The position numbers were made by a program, and so were the translations under genes. This document shows, piece after piece, positions 54,935 through 62,802 of a DNA stretch of 64,000 bases. The stretch is taken from positions 2,232,001 to 2,296,000 of the forward strand of contig NC_017527.1 of the NCBI RefSeq assembly GCF_000235565.1, given 5' to 3'. How positions within the stretch are numbered: position 1 is the first letter of the stretch; the number at the start of each line of letters is the position of its first letter. The DNA comes from Methanothrix harundinacea 6Ac (lineage in GTDB: Archaea > Halobacteriota > Methanosarcinia > Methanotrichales > Methanotrichaceae). The notes under the pieces are model-generated. The model saw only the letters and a program-made list of their open reading frames with translations, was not told the origin of the DNA and did not search any database.

Positions 54935-55090
54935 GTGAAGATTTTGGCTATAGATCCGGTATGCAAGATGACCGTCGACGAGAAGACGGCTAAGTTCAAG
55001 ACCGAGTATAAAGGGACAGCCTACTACTTCTGCGCCCCAGGGTGCAAGAAGGCCTTCGAGAAGGACCCCGAGAGGTACCTGAAGAGCTGA
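54935..55090 (+). CDS. YHS-domain protein, 51 residues
   Basis: A short gene just after copA. The protein begins VKILAIDPVCKMTVDEKTAK and contains KGTAYYFCAPGCKKAF, then DPERYLKS: a complete YHS domain with the DPVC and FC..GC cysteines that bind a metal. The start is GTG at 54935 after GAGAG; a TTG lies three codons later. Stand-alone or fused YHS domains commonly accompany copper/heavy-metal ATPases, so it is likely a copper chaperone or sensor for CopA. Confidence 0.88.
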   Translation: MKILAIDPVCKMTVDEKTAKFKTEYKGTAYYFCAPGCKKAFEKDPERYLKS

Positions 55091-55140
55091 TCGGCGATAT
55101 TCGAGGTCTGAAAGAGCCACAAAAGATTGGGGGTCAGAGG

Positions 55141-56556
55141 ATGAAGAAGTACGACGTCATAGTCGTCGGCTCCGGCGCCGGGATGATCATCGTCTCCCGG
55201 GGGATCCGGGCCGGGATGAGGATCGCCCTCGTCGACCACGGCCCCATGGGGGGGACCTGCCTCAACAACGGCTGCATCCCCTCGAAGGTTCTGATCTACC
55301 CCGCCGACGTGGTCCGGACCCTGGAGGCGGCCCGGGCCGTCGGGGTGGAGGCCCGGGTCGAGAGGATCGACTTCGACCTCATCATGAGGCGGATGCGCGC
55401 CGTCGTCGATGAGGGTAGACGCGGCATGGAAAGGTCCGCCGAGAGGGCCGAGGGCCTCGACTGGTACCGGGGATGGGGGGAGTTCGTCGGAGACTTTCTG
55501 ATCAAGATCGGCGATGAGACGATCACCGCCCCTAGGATCTTCATCGCCTCGGGGTCGAGGCCGCTCGTCCCCCCCATCCCCGGCCTCGCGGAGGCGGGGT
55601 ACCTAGACAACGTCTCAGTCCTCTCGCTACAGCGCCCTCCTGAGAGCCTCATCATCCTCGGCGGGGGATACCTCGCCTCCGAGTACGCCCACTTCTTCTC
55701 TGCCCTGGGTACGAAGGTGACGATCCTGGGCAGAAACCGGATGCTTCTCAAGGACGAGGACCCCGAGATCTGCGAGATCGTAAAGAGACGTCTCTCCAGA
55801 TACGTCGACGTCAGGACCGGACACGAGGCGGTGAAGGTGGAGGTGAAAGGAGGCAAAAAGGTCGTATCCGCCCTGGACCTCGCCTCCGACGCCGTCAGAG
55901 AGTTCGCCGCCGAGGAGGTGATGGTCGCCCTGGGGAGGAGGAGCAACTCCGACATCCTGAAGCCGGAGAAGACGGGGGTCGAGGTCGACCGCTCCGGCTG
56001 GATCGTGGTGAACGACCGGATGGAGACGAGACGGGAGGGGATCTGGACCTTCGGCGACGCCATCGGAAAGCATATGTTCAGGCATACAGCCAACCGCGAG
56101 GCGAGGGTCGCCTGGGACAACGCCTTCGGCTCCACCAGCCGGGAGATGGACTACCACGCCGTCCCTCACGCCGTCTTCACCTACCCCCAGGTGGGGTCGG
56201 TGGGGATGACGGAGGCGGAGGCGAAGGCCGCCGGATATAAGGTCCTGGTGGGGAGGGCGGAGTACGGGGACGTCACCAAGGGGTATGCCATGGCGGAGGA
56301 GGAGAGCCTGGTGAAGGTCGTCGTCAATGCCGGAGACGGCCGGATCCTCGGCTGCTCCATCGCCGGGAGCGGGGCGGCGGAGCTCGTCCAGCAGGTCGTC
56401 TACCTGATGAACGCCGGCGACCGCGACAGCGGGCCGATCGGGAGGGCTCTGGTGATCCACCCGGCCACAAGCGAGGTCGTCGCCCGAGCCTTCGCCAACC
56501 TGTTGCCGCCTAAAGAGGAGATGAAAGGGGACATAAGAGAGGGCATTATAAGATGA
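55141..56556 (+). CDS. FAD-dependent pyridine nucleotide-disulfide oxidoreductase (dihydrolipoamide dehydrogenase/mercuric reductase type)
   Basis: A 471-residue flavoprotein. FAD-binding VIVVGSGAGMIIVSRGI, the redox pair C40/C45 in GGTCLNNGCIPSK, NAD(P)-binding IILGGGYLASEYAHFF, the second FAD motif IWTFGDAI, and the dimer-interface HPATSE at the C-terminus are visible. The ATG at 55141 is chosen over an upstream in-frame start that overlaps the YHS gene. No lipoyl-dependent complex genes are nearby; the context of copA and YHS favours a metal- or thiol-related reductase. It overlaps the deaminase start by four bases. Confidence 0.9.
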   Translation: MKKYDVIVVGSGAGMIIVSRGIRAGMRIALVDHGPMGGTCLNNGCIPSKVLIYPADVVRTLEAARAVGVEARVERIDFDLIMRRMRAVVDEGRRGMERSAERAEGLDWYRGWGEFVGDFLIKIGDETITAPRIFIASGSRPLVPPIPGLAEAGYLDNVSVLSLQRPPESLIILGGGYLASEYAHFFSALGTKVTILGRNRMLLKDEDPEICEIVKRRLSRYVDVRTGHEAVKVEVKGGKKVVSALDLASDAVREFAAEEVMVALGRRSNSDILKPEKTGVEVDRSGWIVVNDRMETRREGIWTFGDAIGKHMFRHTANREARVAWDNAFGSTSREMDYHAVPHAVFTYPQVGSVGMTEAEAKAAGYKVLVGRAEYGDVTKGYAMAEEESLVKVVVNAGDGRILGCSIAGSGAAELVQQVVYLMNAGDRDSGPIGRALVIHPATSEVVARAFANLLPPKEEMKGDIREGIIR

Positions 56557-57017
56557 ACGAGTTTCTGGCCCTCGCCCTGGAGGAGGCCCGGGCCGGGATC
56601 GAGAACGACGACGGCGGCCCCTTCGGCGCGGTCATCGTTCAGGAGGGCGTCGTCATCTCGAAGGCCCATAACGAGGTCCTGAGACGGAACGACCCCACCG
56701 CCCACGCCGAGATCCTGGCGATCCGGGAGGCGTCAGCGATCCTCGGAAGCTTTGACCTCTCTACTTGCGAGATCTACTCGACCTCGGAGCCCTGCCCCAT
56801 GTGCTTTGCCGCCATATTCTGGGCGAGGATCAAAAGGCTCGTCTACGGGACGACCCGGGAGGACGTGGCCGAGATCGGCTTCGATGACAGCCTCATCTAC
56901 GACGTAATCAGGGGCGAGGCGGAATTGGAGCAGATGGAGCTGGTGAAACTCGATCGGGAGGGGTGCCGGGCGGTTCTGGAGGAGTGGAGGAGGAAGCCGG
57001 GGCGGAGGATGTACTGA
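56553..57017 (+). CDS. Nucleoside/guanine deaminase (CDA-like zinc enzyme)
   Basis: A 154-residue zinc deaminase with HAE (H51-A-E53) and PCPMC (C81, C84) motifs, and FDLSTCEIYSTSEPCPMCFAAIFW typical of guanine deaminase (GuaD) and tRNA adenosine deaminase relatives. The residues around the motif favour a free base or nucleoside substrate. It is translationally coupled to the oxidoreductase gene by an ATGA overlap. Confidence 0.88.
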   Translation: MNEFLALALEEARAGIENDDGGPFGAVIVQEGVVISKAHNEVLRRNDPTAHAEILAIREASAILGSFDLSTCEIYSTSEPCPMCFAAIFWARIKRLVYGTTREDVAEIGFDDSLIYDVIRGEAELEQMELVKLDREGCRAVLEEWRRKPGRRMY

Positions 57018-57074
57018 ACTGTTTGTTTGCCTGTCGCATTGTCGGTGGGTCCGACAGTCGCTTTTCACCTGCCC

Positions 57075-60000
57075 TCAAATCTGAGGCGTTCTGGCGCTCG
57101 GCGGGATAAACGCATCTCGCAATCTCCAAACGGCTTCCATCGTCAGGGTTTCGCCTTCGAAGATGATCTGACGACTCTCTTTGTCCTCCCGATTCTTGAG
57201 GTATTGCGTAACATTCATCCAGCGGATTGTTCCTCCGTTGGTTCGTTCGTCAGTCTGACGGATAACGAGATAGACGTCGGCGGGCTGACTGACCCAATAT
57301 TGCAGGTGGCGGTCTTTTTTGACGTCGAAGACTTCCCGGCCGTCTCTCCGGCGCGTCCGCAGGTAGGAATTGCCGCTCTTGAGCTGGACGTAGATCTTCT
57401 TCCCGCTCGGCTGGCCGTCGTTGTCCCTGAATTCCACCTCGCCATCGATACCGTAATCGAACATGCTCACCGGGCGGAACACCTGGTTCGCCTCACCGCA
57501 AATCGCCATCATGTGACCGATCAGGATCTGCTCCAGCGCCTGCGTATCGAGCTCCCGCGTGGCAATCTCTTCCATGTCCAGGATCTTTCTCGCCACCGGG
57601 TCGCTCTTCAGTCGCTGTTCTATGTGATCGATCAACAGCACCCGCTCGTCGCAGTTTTGGCAGGTGATGAAATTCTTCCCCGAATCCAAGCGATTTCGAA
57701 CTATGGTGAGATTCGTAACGGGCGTGCCGCAATGGACGCATACATACCTCCGGTCCCGCCTTACGTCGCAGCCGTACTTGGCCAGGTGACGATGCACGTA
57801 CTCGATGAAGATCACCTTCAGCTCGTCCGGCGTCGCAACGTCGAAGAAGAGGCTGATCGTCGCCTCGCCTTCGCCCTGCAGGTTGTCGATCTTTAGGCCC
57901 AGCAGGTGCCCACGGCTGGAGGAGAACTCAGCAGCGTTCCGCCACAGCTCACGATGCTCGAACTCCTGACTGTACCAGAGCCGCACCACTAGCGTCGTCC
58001 AGATCGTCTGCCACTCGCCGCCAAAGGTATAGGAGACGAATACGTCGGGCTGCCACGGGAGGTTTTTCTCGCGGCGGTACTGCGAGGGGAAGACGAGCTG
58101 CCTGCCCTGCTCCGTATCTTCGGCGATGCAAAGAGAGTGATCGAGGAATGTCTGCACCATCGCCCGCAGCAGCAGCTCTTCGTCTGGCCGCGCGAGCCGG
58201 TCGACGCCCGTGAAATCGAAGTCCGGCCGGTAGATGTCGTCCTCCAGGACGCAGCCGATCTCGTCGGTGTGGGCGCGGGCGGGGCGGATGATCGCTCCGG
58301 CGTAGCCGTTCATAAGCTCAGGCTGCAGTAGCACCAGATCGCCGAACTTCAGTGGCAGGGCCAGACCGTGGTTGGCCAAGAGCGTCACCGCCGTGCGGAC
58401 GTCGGACTCGTCGAACTGCTCTCCCGGCAAGGTATTCTCCAGCCGCTGCGCCAGCTCAGCGAAGCGGAGCAAGCGGATGTCGGCCGAATCGCGCATCTTC
58501 AGTAGAGCGTTCTTCAGCTCGGCCAATAGCAGCGGTGTGGCAGTCCACGGCAGTTTTTCCCAGGGAATGCTGTCAGCGATGAGCCGCTTCAGCTTCGACG
58601 GCTGGCCTCCGTTCGCCTCGTCCGAACAGTTCTCGCCGGTCTTGGCGCTGGTGGCCAGCCATTTGGCGAAGCCATGCTCCTGGGCAAACCGTTTGATCTT
58701 GGCGTCGCTGAGCTTCATATATCCGACGTCAACTTGCGAGAAGATTAGCAGCCGGGCCGCTTCGCATTTCGATTTGTGGTTGCTTGCCGTGTCGAGAGCC
58801 TTGAGCCAGTCGCCCGCCTCGGCGAAGGGATCGTCCTTCTGCGGATTGATCAGCAGCAGGGCCAGCGCGGTCTCGTCGAGGAAGAGCCGGTGGATCAGTC
58901 GGTAGTCCTCCTGCCCGGCCAAGTCCCAGAGCAACGCCTCACTGTCCATCGTTGCGTCGGGCGGCAGCGGCAGCTCCAGCGGCCAGACGTTCATGCCGTG
59001 GGTGCGGTCTTTCACCACGTACTCGTCTTCAATCAACCGATATGCCAGCGAGGTCTTGCCGACAGCACCTTCGCCCAGCAAGACCACCTTGGCGTTGACG
59101 TAGCGGCGTGTGGGTTCGGCAGACGGGGCGGCGCGTACACCGGTGAGGCGGTAGATGTAGATCACGCCCCCAAATGTCCCGACTACGACCCGCGAACCAT
59201 CGGGGCTGAAGGCGACGGACGTCGGAGTTGGCCATCCTTCGGACGCTAGCACCTGCAAGCATGCCCCCGACATCCAATCCCAGAGCCGAACCGTACCGTC
59301 AATAAACCCCGTGGAGGCGATCAAGCTGCCGTCGGGAGAGATGGAGACCGAATGCACATCACTCTGATGGCCTTCCAGCGTTCCAACGCAGGTTCCGTCT
59401 TCCAGGTCCCAGACCTTGACGGTCATGTCCTCGGAACCCGAAACGGCAAACTGGCCGTCCAGCGTGATCTGGACGGATCGCACAATTCCCGAATGGCCCT
59501 TCAGTGTCGCCTGGCATTCGCCCGTTTCGAAGTTCCAGAGCCTGACCGTTCTGTCGAAAGAGCCGGAAACAAAGCGATTATGAGTTTCGTCCAACGCAAC
59601 TGAAACGGCTGGCCCAGTGTGACCTTGGAACTTTCGGATAGACTTGCCTGTCCCTCGATCCAATAGTGTTATTACCGAATTACTGCTACATACCAACAGT
59701 TGCTCCCTGTTTGACAATTCCTTGACACAATGAATTTCACCAAGATTAGAATCAAGCGACGAAAGCAGCTTTCTTTCCCTGATATCCCAGGTTCGGATTT
59801 TTCCATCGTTTGCAGACGATAATACGTAATCGGTTTGACAAGCTATGAACCGCACAGCTTTTGAATGTCCTGTCAGCGTCGCCAGGCACTCGCCGGTCTC
59901 CAGGTCCCAGATCTTGACAGTCTTGTCACCTGAGCCGGAAGCCGCCCATTTCCCATCTGGGCTGATGGCCACGCTATAGACCCAACCCTTGTGACCCGTG

Positions 60001-60524
60001 AGCTTGCGTTCCGACACAACCAGCGGCTTTGCCCGCTCCGGTGGCTTATCCGGCTTGAGCTTCCGCTTCGCCGGTTTCTTCTTCGGCTCGGGCCGTGGAG
60101 CGGGCGCCGCCGCTTCCGCCTCCTCCCTGCACGCAGCCAGCAGCTCGTCGAACGCGGCTGGCGTCTCCTGGCGGAAGTCCACGTACTTGTAGCGGCGCAG
60201 TGTGTCGGGCAGTGTGCACTCAGCCAGCAGCAGCGGGACGAAGCGGCGGCCGGAATTGCTGGGATCGCGGAAAAGGACCGTGCTGCGTTCGAGCGTCACC
60301 CACTCCGAGCCCAGCGCCGCGGGCGAGAGGCAGAGCACCTGCACCCGGGCCGCCTCAAGGCCGCCCTCGATGGCCAGGTAGATGTCGTCGCCCGGCTTGA
60401 TGACCCAGTCATCGAACCACACCCGAAGCCCGGCTTCCTTCAACCGCTCGGCCAGCTTGCGCACCTGGGGCTTATCCCGCGAGTTATGGCTCAGAAAAAC
60501 ATCATAGGCGAAGTTAGCTGGCAT
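57075..60524 (-). CDS. TIR-WD40-ROC/COR-zinc ribbon-DUF4365 multidomain protein
   Basis: A 1149-residue protein. TIR, ~5-130: YDVFLSHNSRDKP, VWFDDWVIKPGD, and Glu79 in SEWVTLE at the NADase position. Basic Pro/Lys linker, 140-168. Seven WD40 blades, ~174-463. ROC GTPase: P-loop GEGAVGKT (484-491), G3 DLAGQE (534-539), G4 SQVD in place of NKxD, G5 SAK. A COR-like winged-helix part follows, containing PLKFGDLVLLQPELMNGYAG. A zinc ribbon (C929/C932, C955/C958) comes next. The C-terminal DUF4365, ~1000-1140, has Asp1027, Glu1029 and YVQLKSG spaced like a PD-(D/E)xK nuclease site. It is probably a sensor coupling a GTPase switch to NADase and/or nuclease effectors; this role is inferred. Monocistronic, between metabolic genes; the WD40 part has locally lower GC. 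Confidence 0.9.
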   Translation of the reverse strand: MPANFAYDVFLSHNSRDKPQVRKLAERLKEAGLRVWFDDWVIKPGDDIYLAIEGGLEAARVQVLCLSPAALGSEWVTLERSTVLFRDPSNSGRRFVPLLLAECTLPDTLRRYKYVDFRQETPAAFDELLAACREEAEAAAPAPRPEPKKKPAKRKLKPDKPPERAKPLVVSERKLTGHKGWVYSVAISPDGKWAASGSGDKTVKIWDLETGECLATLTGHSKAVRFIACQTDYVLSSANDGKIRTWDIRERKLLSSLDSNLGEIHCVKELSNREQLLVCSSNSVITLLDRGTGKSIRKFQGHTGPAVSVALDETHNRFVSGSFDRTVRLWNFETGECQATLKGHSGIVRSVQITLDGQFAVSGSEDMTVKVWDLEDGTCVGTLEGHQSDVHSVSISPDGSLIASTGFIDGTVRLWDWMSGACLQVLASEGWPTPTSVAFSPDGSRVVVGTFGGVIYIYRLTGVRAAPSAEPTRRYVNAKVVLLGEGAVGKTSLAYRLIEDEYVVKDRTHGMNVWPLELPLPPDATMDSEALLWDLAGQEDYRLIHRLFLDETALALLLINPQKDDPFAEAGDWLKALDTASNHKSKCEAARLLIFSQVDVGYMKLSDAKIKRFAQEHGFAKWLATSAKTGENCSDEANGGQPSKLKRLIADSIPWEKLPWTATPLLLAELKNALLKMRDSADIRLLRFAELAQRLENTLPGEQFDESDVRTAVTLLANHGLALPLKFGDLVLLQPELMNGYAGAIIRPARAHTDEIGCVLEDDIYRPDFDFTGVDRLARPDEELLLRAMVQTFLDHSLCIAEDTEQGRQLVFPSQYRREKNLPWQPDVFVSYTFGGEWQTIWTTLVVRLWYSQEFEHRELWRNAAEFSSSRGHLLGLKIDNLQGEGEATISLFFDVATPDELKVIFIEYVHRHLAKYGCDVRRDRRYVCVHCGTPVTNLTIVRNRLDSGKNFITCQNCDERVLLIDHIEQRLKSDPVARKILDMEEIATRELDTQALEQILIGHMMAICGEANQVFRPVSMFDYGIDGEVEFRDNDGQPSGKKIYVQLKSGNSYLRTRRRDGREVFDVKKDRHLQYWVSQPADVYLVIRQTDERTNGGTIRWMNVTQYLKNREDKESRQIIFEGETLTMEAVWRLRDAFIPPSARTPQI

Positions 60525-60814
60525 GACCTATCCCCAATGTGTCGGCCCTTGCATGATTGCGGTCGCCAGCGTCAGCAGGCCAGCGACTAGGCTCACCAGC
60601 GGCGATGGAGCGGAGTGGAACTGTCATCGTAGAGCCCCTTGTCATTATCGGTATCTTTGCCCTCTTCCATCGATTTACTAGATCGCTTATTTAAGTTTCT
60701 CCAATTATGTCGGGATCGGGTCGTCATCGATGCGCTGATGCTCTAACGATGTCCTCCACCGTCAGCTCACATTCACCGGAAATCCTGATATAAACCGCCG
60801 GCAAAAATCCGTCC
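60525..60814. other. Intergenic region between the TIR-ROC gene and the methyltransferase gene
   Basis: No coding frame with normal composition is visible. It carries a moderately AT-rich segment near 60640-60715 that may hold promoters for both divergent genes; no clear repeat was found. Confidence 0.4.
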
Positions 60815-61621
60815 ATGGCCGATCCCTACGTCCACGGCTACCACCCGAGGGAGAGCACCCGGCTCCAGGACCAGGCGGCGACCCTGGTCGACCTCCTCCA
60901 CTCCGACACCTCCTACCCTCCGGGGTCCCTCGTCCTGGAGGCGGGCTGCGGCGTCGGGGCCCAGACCCTCCCCCTCGCACAAAACAGCCCCGCCTCGACG
61001 ATCGTCGCCCTCGAGATCTCCCGCCCCTCCGCCGCCGAGGCGAGGGGGAGGGCGGAGGCCGCGGGCCTCGCAAACGTCCGGGTCCTCCAGGGGGACATCT
61101 TCAGCCTCCCCTTCCGAAAGGCCTCCTTCGACCACCTCTTCGTCTGCTTCGTCCTGGAGCACCTCCCGCGGCCCGTCGAGGCCCTCTCCATCCTCAAGGA
61201 GTTCATCAAGCCGGGAGGGACGATCACGGCGATCGAGGGGGACCACGGCTCGGCGTACTTCTACCCCGACAGCCCCGCCGCCCGGCAGGCCATCGGCTGC
61301 CAGGTGAGGCTCCAGGAGAGGGCGGGGGGGAACGCCATGATCGGGCGGGAGCTTTATCCGCTCCTCGTCCGGGCCGGGTTCGCCGAGGTCTGCGTCTCCC
61401 CCCGGATGGTCTACGCCGACGGGTCCAGGCCCGCGATGGCGGACGGGTTCACCCGGAAGACCTTCACCGCCATGATCGAGGGGGTCCGGGATGCGGCGCT
61501 GGCGGAGGGGATGATGGAGGAGGAGGAGTTCGATTTGGGGGTATCCGACCTGTACAGGACGGCGGAGGAGGACGGGGTCTTCTGCTACACCTTCTTCAAG
61601 GCGACCGGAAAGAAGGGATGA
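60815..61621 (+). CDS. SAM-dependent class I methyltransferase
   Basis: A 268-residue Rossmann-fold methyltransferase. Motif I is VLEAGCGVGAQT, the acidic end of strand 2 is ALEIS, and motif post-I/II is LPFRKASFDHLFVCFVLEHLPRP. A C-terminal lid helps bind an unknown small-molecule substrate. It is monocistronic and divergent from the TIR-ROC gene. Confidence 0.9.
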   Translation: MADPYVHGYHPRESTRLQDQAATLVDLLHSDTSYPPGSLVLEAGCGVGAQTLPLAQNSPASTIVALEISRPSAAEARGRAEAAGLANVRVLQGDIFSLPFRKASFDHLFVCFVLEHLPRPVEALSILKEFIKPGGTITAIEGDHGSAYFYPDSPAARQAIGCQVRLQERAGGNAMIGRELYPLLVRAGFAEVCVSPRMVYADGSRPAMADGFTRKTFTAMIEGVRDAALAEGMMEEEEFDLGVSDLYRTAEEDGVFCYTFFKATGKKG

Positions 61622-61714
61622 GCCGAATGAGCCGGACGTGCCGGGCCGATCGCTTCCGTCACATGAGCCTAAAGGTCGAAAAGATAATTAGCCCCTCCAT
61701 CCCACCTCACCCCC

Positions 61715-62356
61715 ATGATCCTAAACTCCCGCCTCATCCTCGCCCTCGACGTCCTGTCGAGAGATAGGGCCCTCCACCTCGCCACCGCCCTGAAGGATAG
61801 GGTCGACTACGTCAAGGTCGGCTACCCCCTCATCCTGGCGGCGGGGCTCGACATCGTCGGAGAGATCGCCAGGATCGCGCCGGTCATCGCCGACCTGAAG
61901 ATCGCTGACATCCCAAACACCAACACCCTCATCTGCGAGGAGGTCTTGGATTCGGGGGCCGCCGGGATTATAGCCCACGCCTTTGTGGGGCGGGACAGCC
62001 TCTCCGCCTGCGTCGAGGCTGCCCGGGAGGCAGGGGGCCTCGTCTTCGCCGTTACGGAGATGAGCCACCCCGGGGCGGAGGAGCTGATGGGACCGGCCGC
62101 CGAGAGGCTCGCCCGGATGGCGGCGGACTGCGGCGTCGACGGGGTCGTCGCCCCCGCCACCCGGCCCGAGAGGATAAGCCTCGTCAGGTCGATCGTCGGC
62201 GAGCGGGCGATAATATCCCCGGGGGTGGGGGTCCAGGGCGGATCGCCTTCGGCAGCCCTGAAAGCCGGGGCCGACAGCCTCATCGTCGGAAGGAGTATCA
62301 CCGAGTCGCCGAACCCGGCGGCCTCGGCGGACGCCATCCTGAGGGAGATCCGCTGA
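61715..62356 (+). CDS. pyrF: Orotidine 5'-phosphate decarboxylase
   Basis: A 213-residue TIM-barrel enzyme converting OMP to UMP. It starts LILALDVLSRDRA, with the catalytic network Asp-Lys-x-x-Asp in ADLKIADIPNTN, the phosphate-binding end GVGVQGG and VGRSITES. The length matches archaeal PyrF. Confidence 0.95.
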   Translation: MILNSRLILALDVLSRDRALHLATALKDRVDYVKVGYPLILAAGLDIVGEIARIAPVIADLKIADIPNTNTLICEEVLDSGAAGIIAHAFVGRDSLSACVEAAREAGGLVFAVTEMSHPGAEELMGPAAERLARMAADCGVDGVVAPATRPERISLVRSIVGERAIISPGVGVQGGSPSAALKAGADSLIVGRSITESPNPAASADAILREIR

Positions 62357-62406
62357 CGCCTGATTCGTAAAAACTTTTTTATCGTCCGCGGTAGGAGATA
62401 CAGTCC

Positions 62407-62697
62407 ATGATAGTCGCGGAGCTTTCCATGATAACGATGGGGACGGGGACGAGCGCCAGCCGGTACGTCCGGGCCGTCCACCAGGTCCTGAAGGAGTCGG
62501 GGCTCAAGTTCGTCCCCGGCCCCATGTCAACCTCTATCGAGGCGGGTTCGATGAAAGAGATCTTTGAGGTGGTGGAGAAGGCCGACGCCGTCCTGGCGGG
62601 GATGGGGGCGGGGAGGATCGTCACCACCATCAAGATCGACCACCGGCTGGATAAGGAGATCTCCATCGAGACGAAGATGGAGGCGATAAGAAGGTGA
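62407..62697 (+). CDS. MTH1187/YqgV-type thiamine-binding protein
   Basis: A 96-residue alpha/beta ferredoxin-like protein of the MTH1187 (DUF77) family, starting MIVAELSMITMGTGTSASRYV and containing PMSTSIEAGSMKEIFEVV and GRIVTTIKIDHR. Family members have been found to bind thiamine. A TTTTTTAT tract upstream (about 62377-62383) separates it from pyrF and may be a terminator or promoter. Confidence 0.9.
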   Translation: MIVAELSMITMGTGTSASRYVRAVHQVLKESGLKFVPGPMSTSIEAGSMKEIFEVVEKADAVLAGMGAGRIVTTIKIDHRLDKEISIETKMEAIRR

Positions 62698-62802
62698 GGC
62701 GGGAGAGGTAGATCCTGGAGAAGGCGACGGATGAGGGGCCGAGGGAGGCCGATTAAGGGTTGGAGATCAGGGATGATGATGCAGTTTATCGGCAGGGCCG
62801 GG

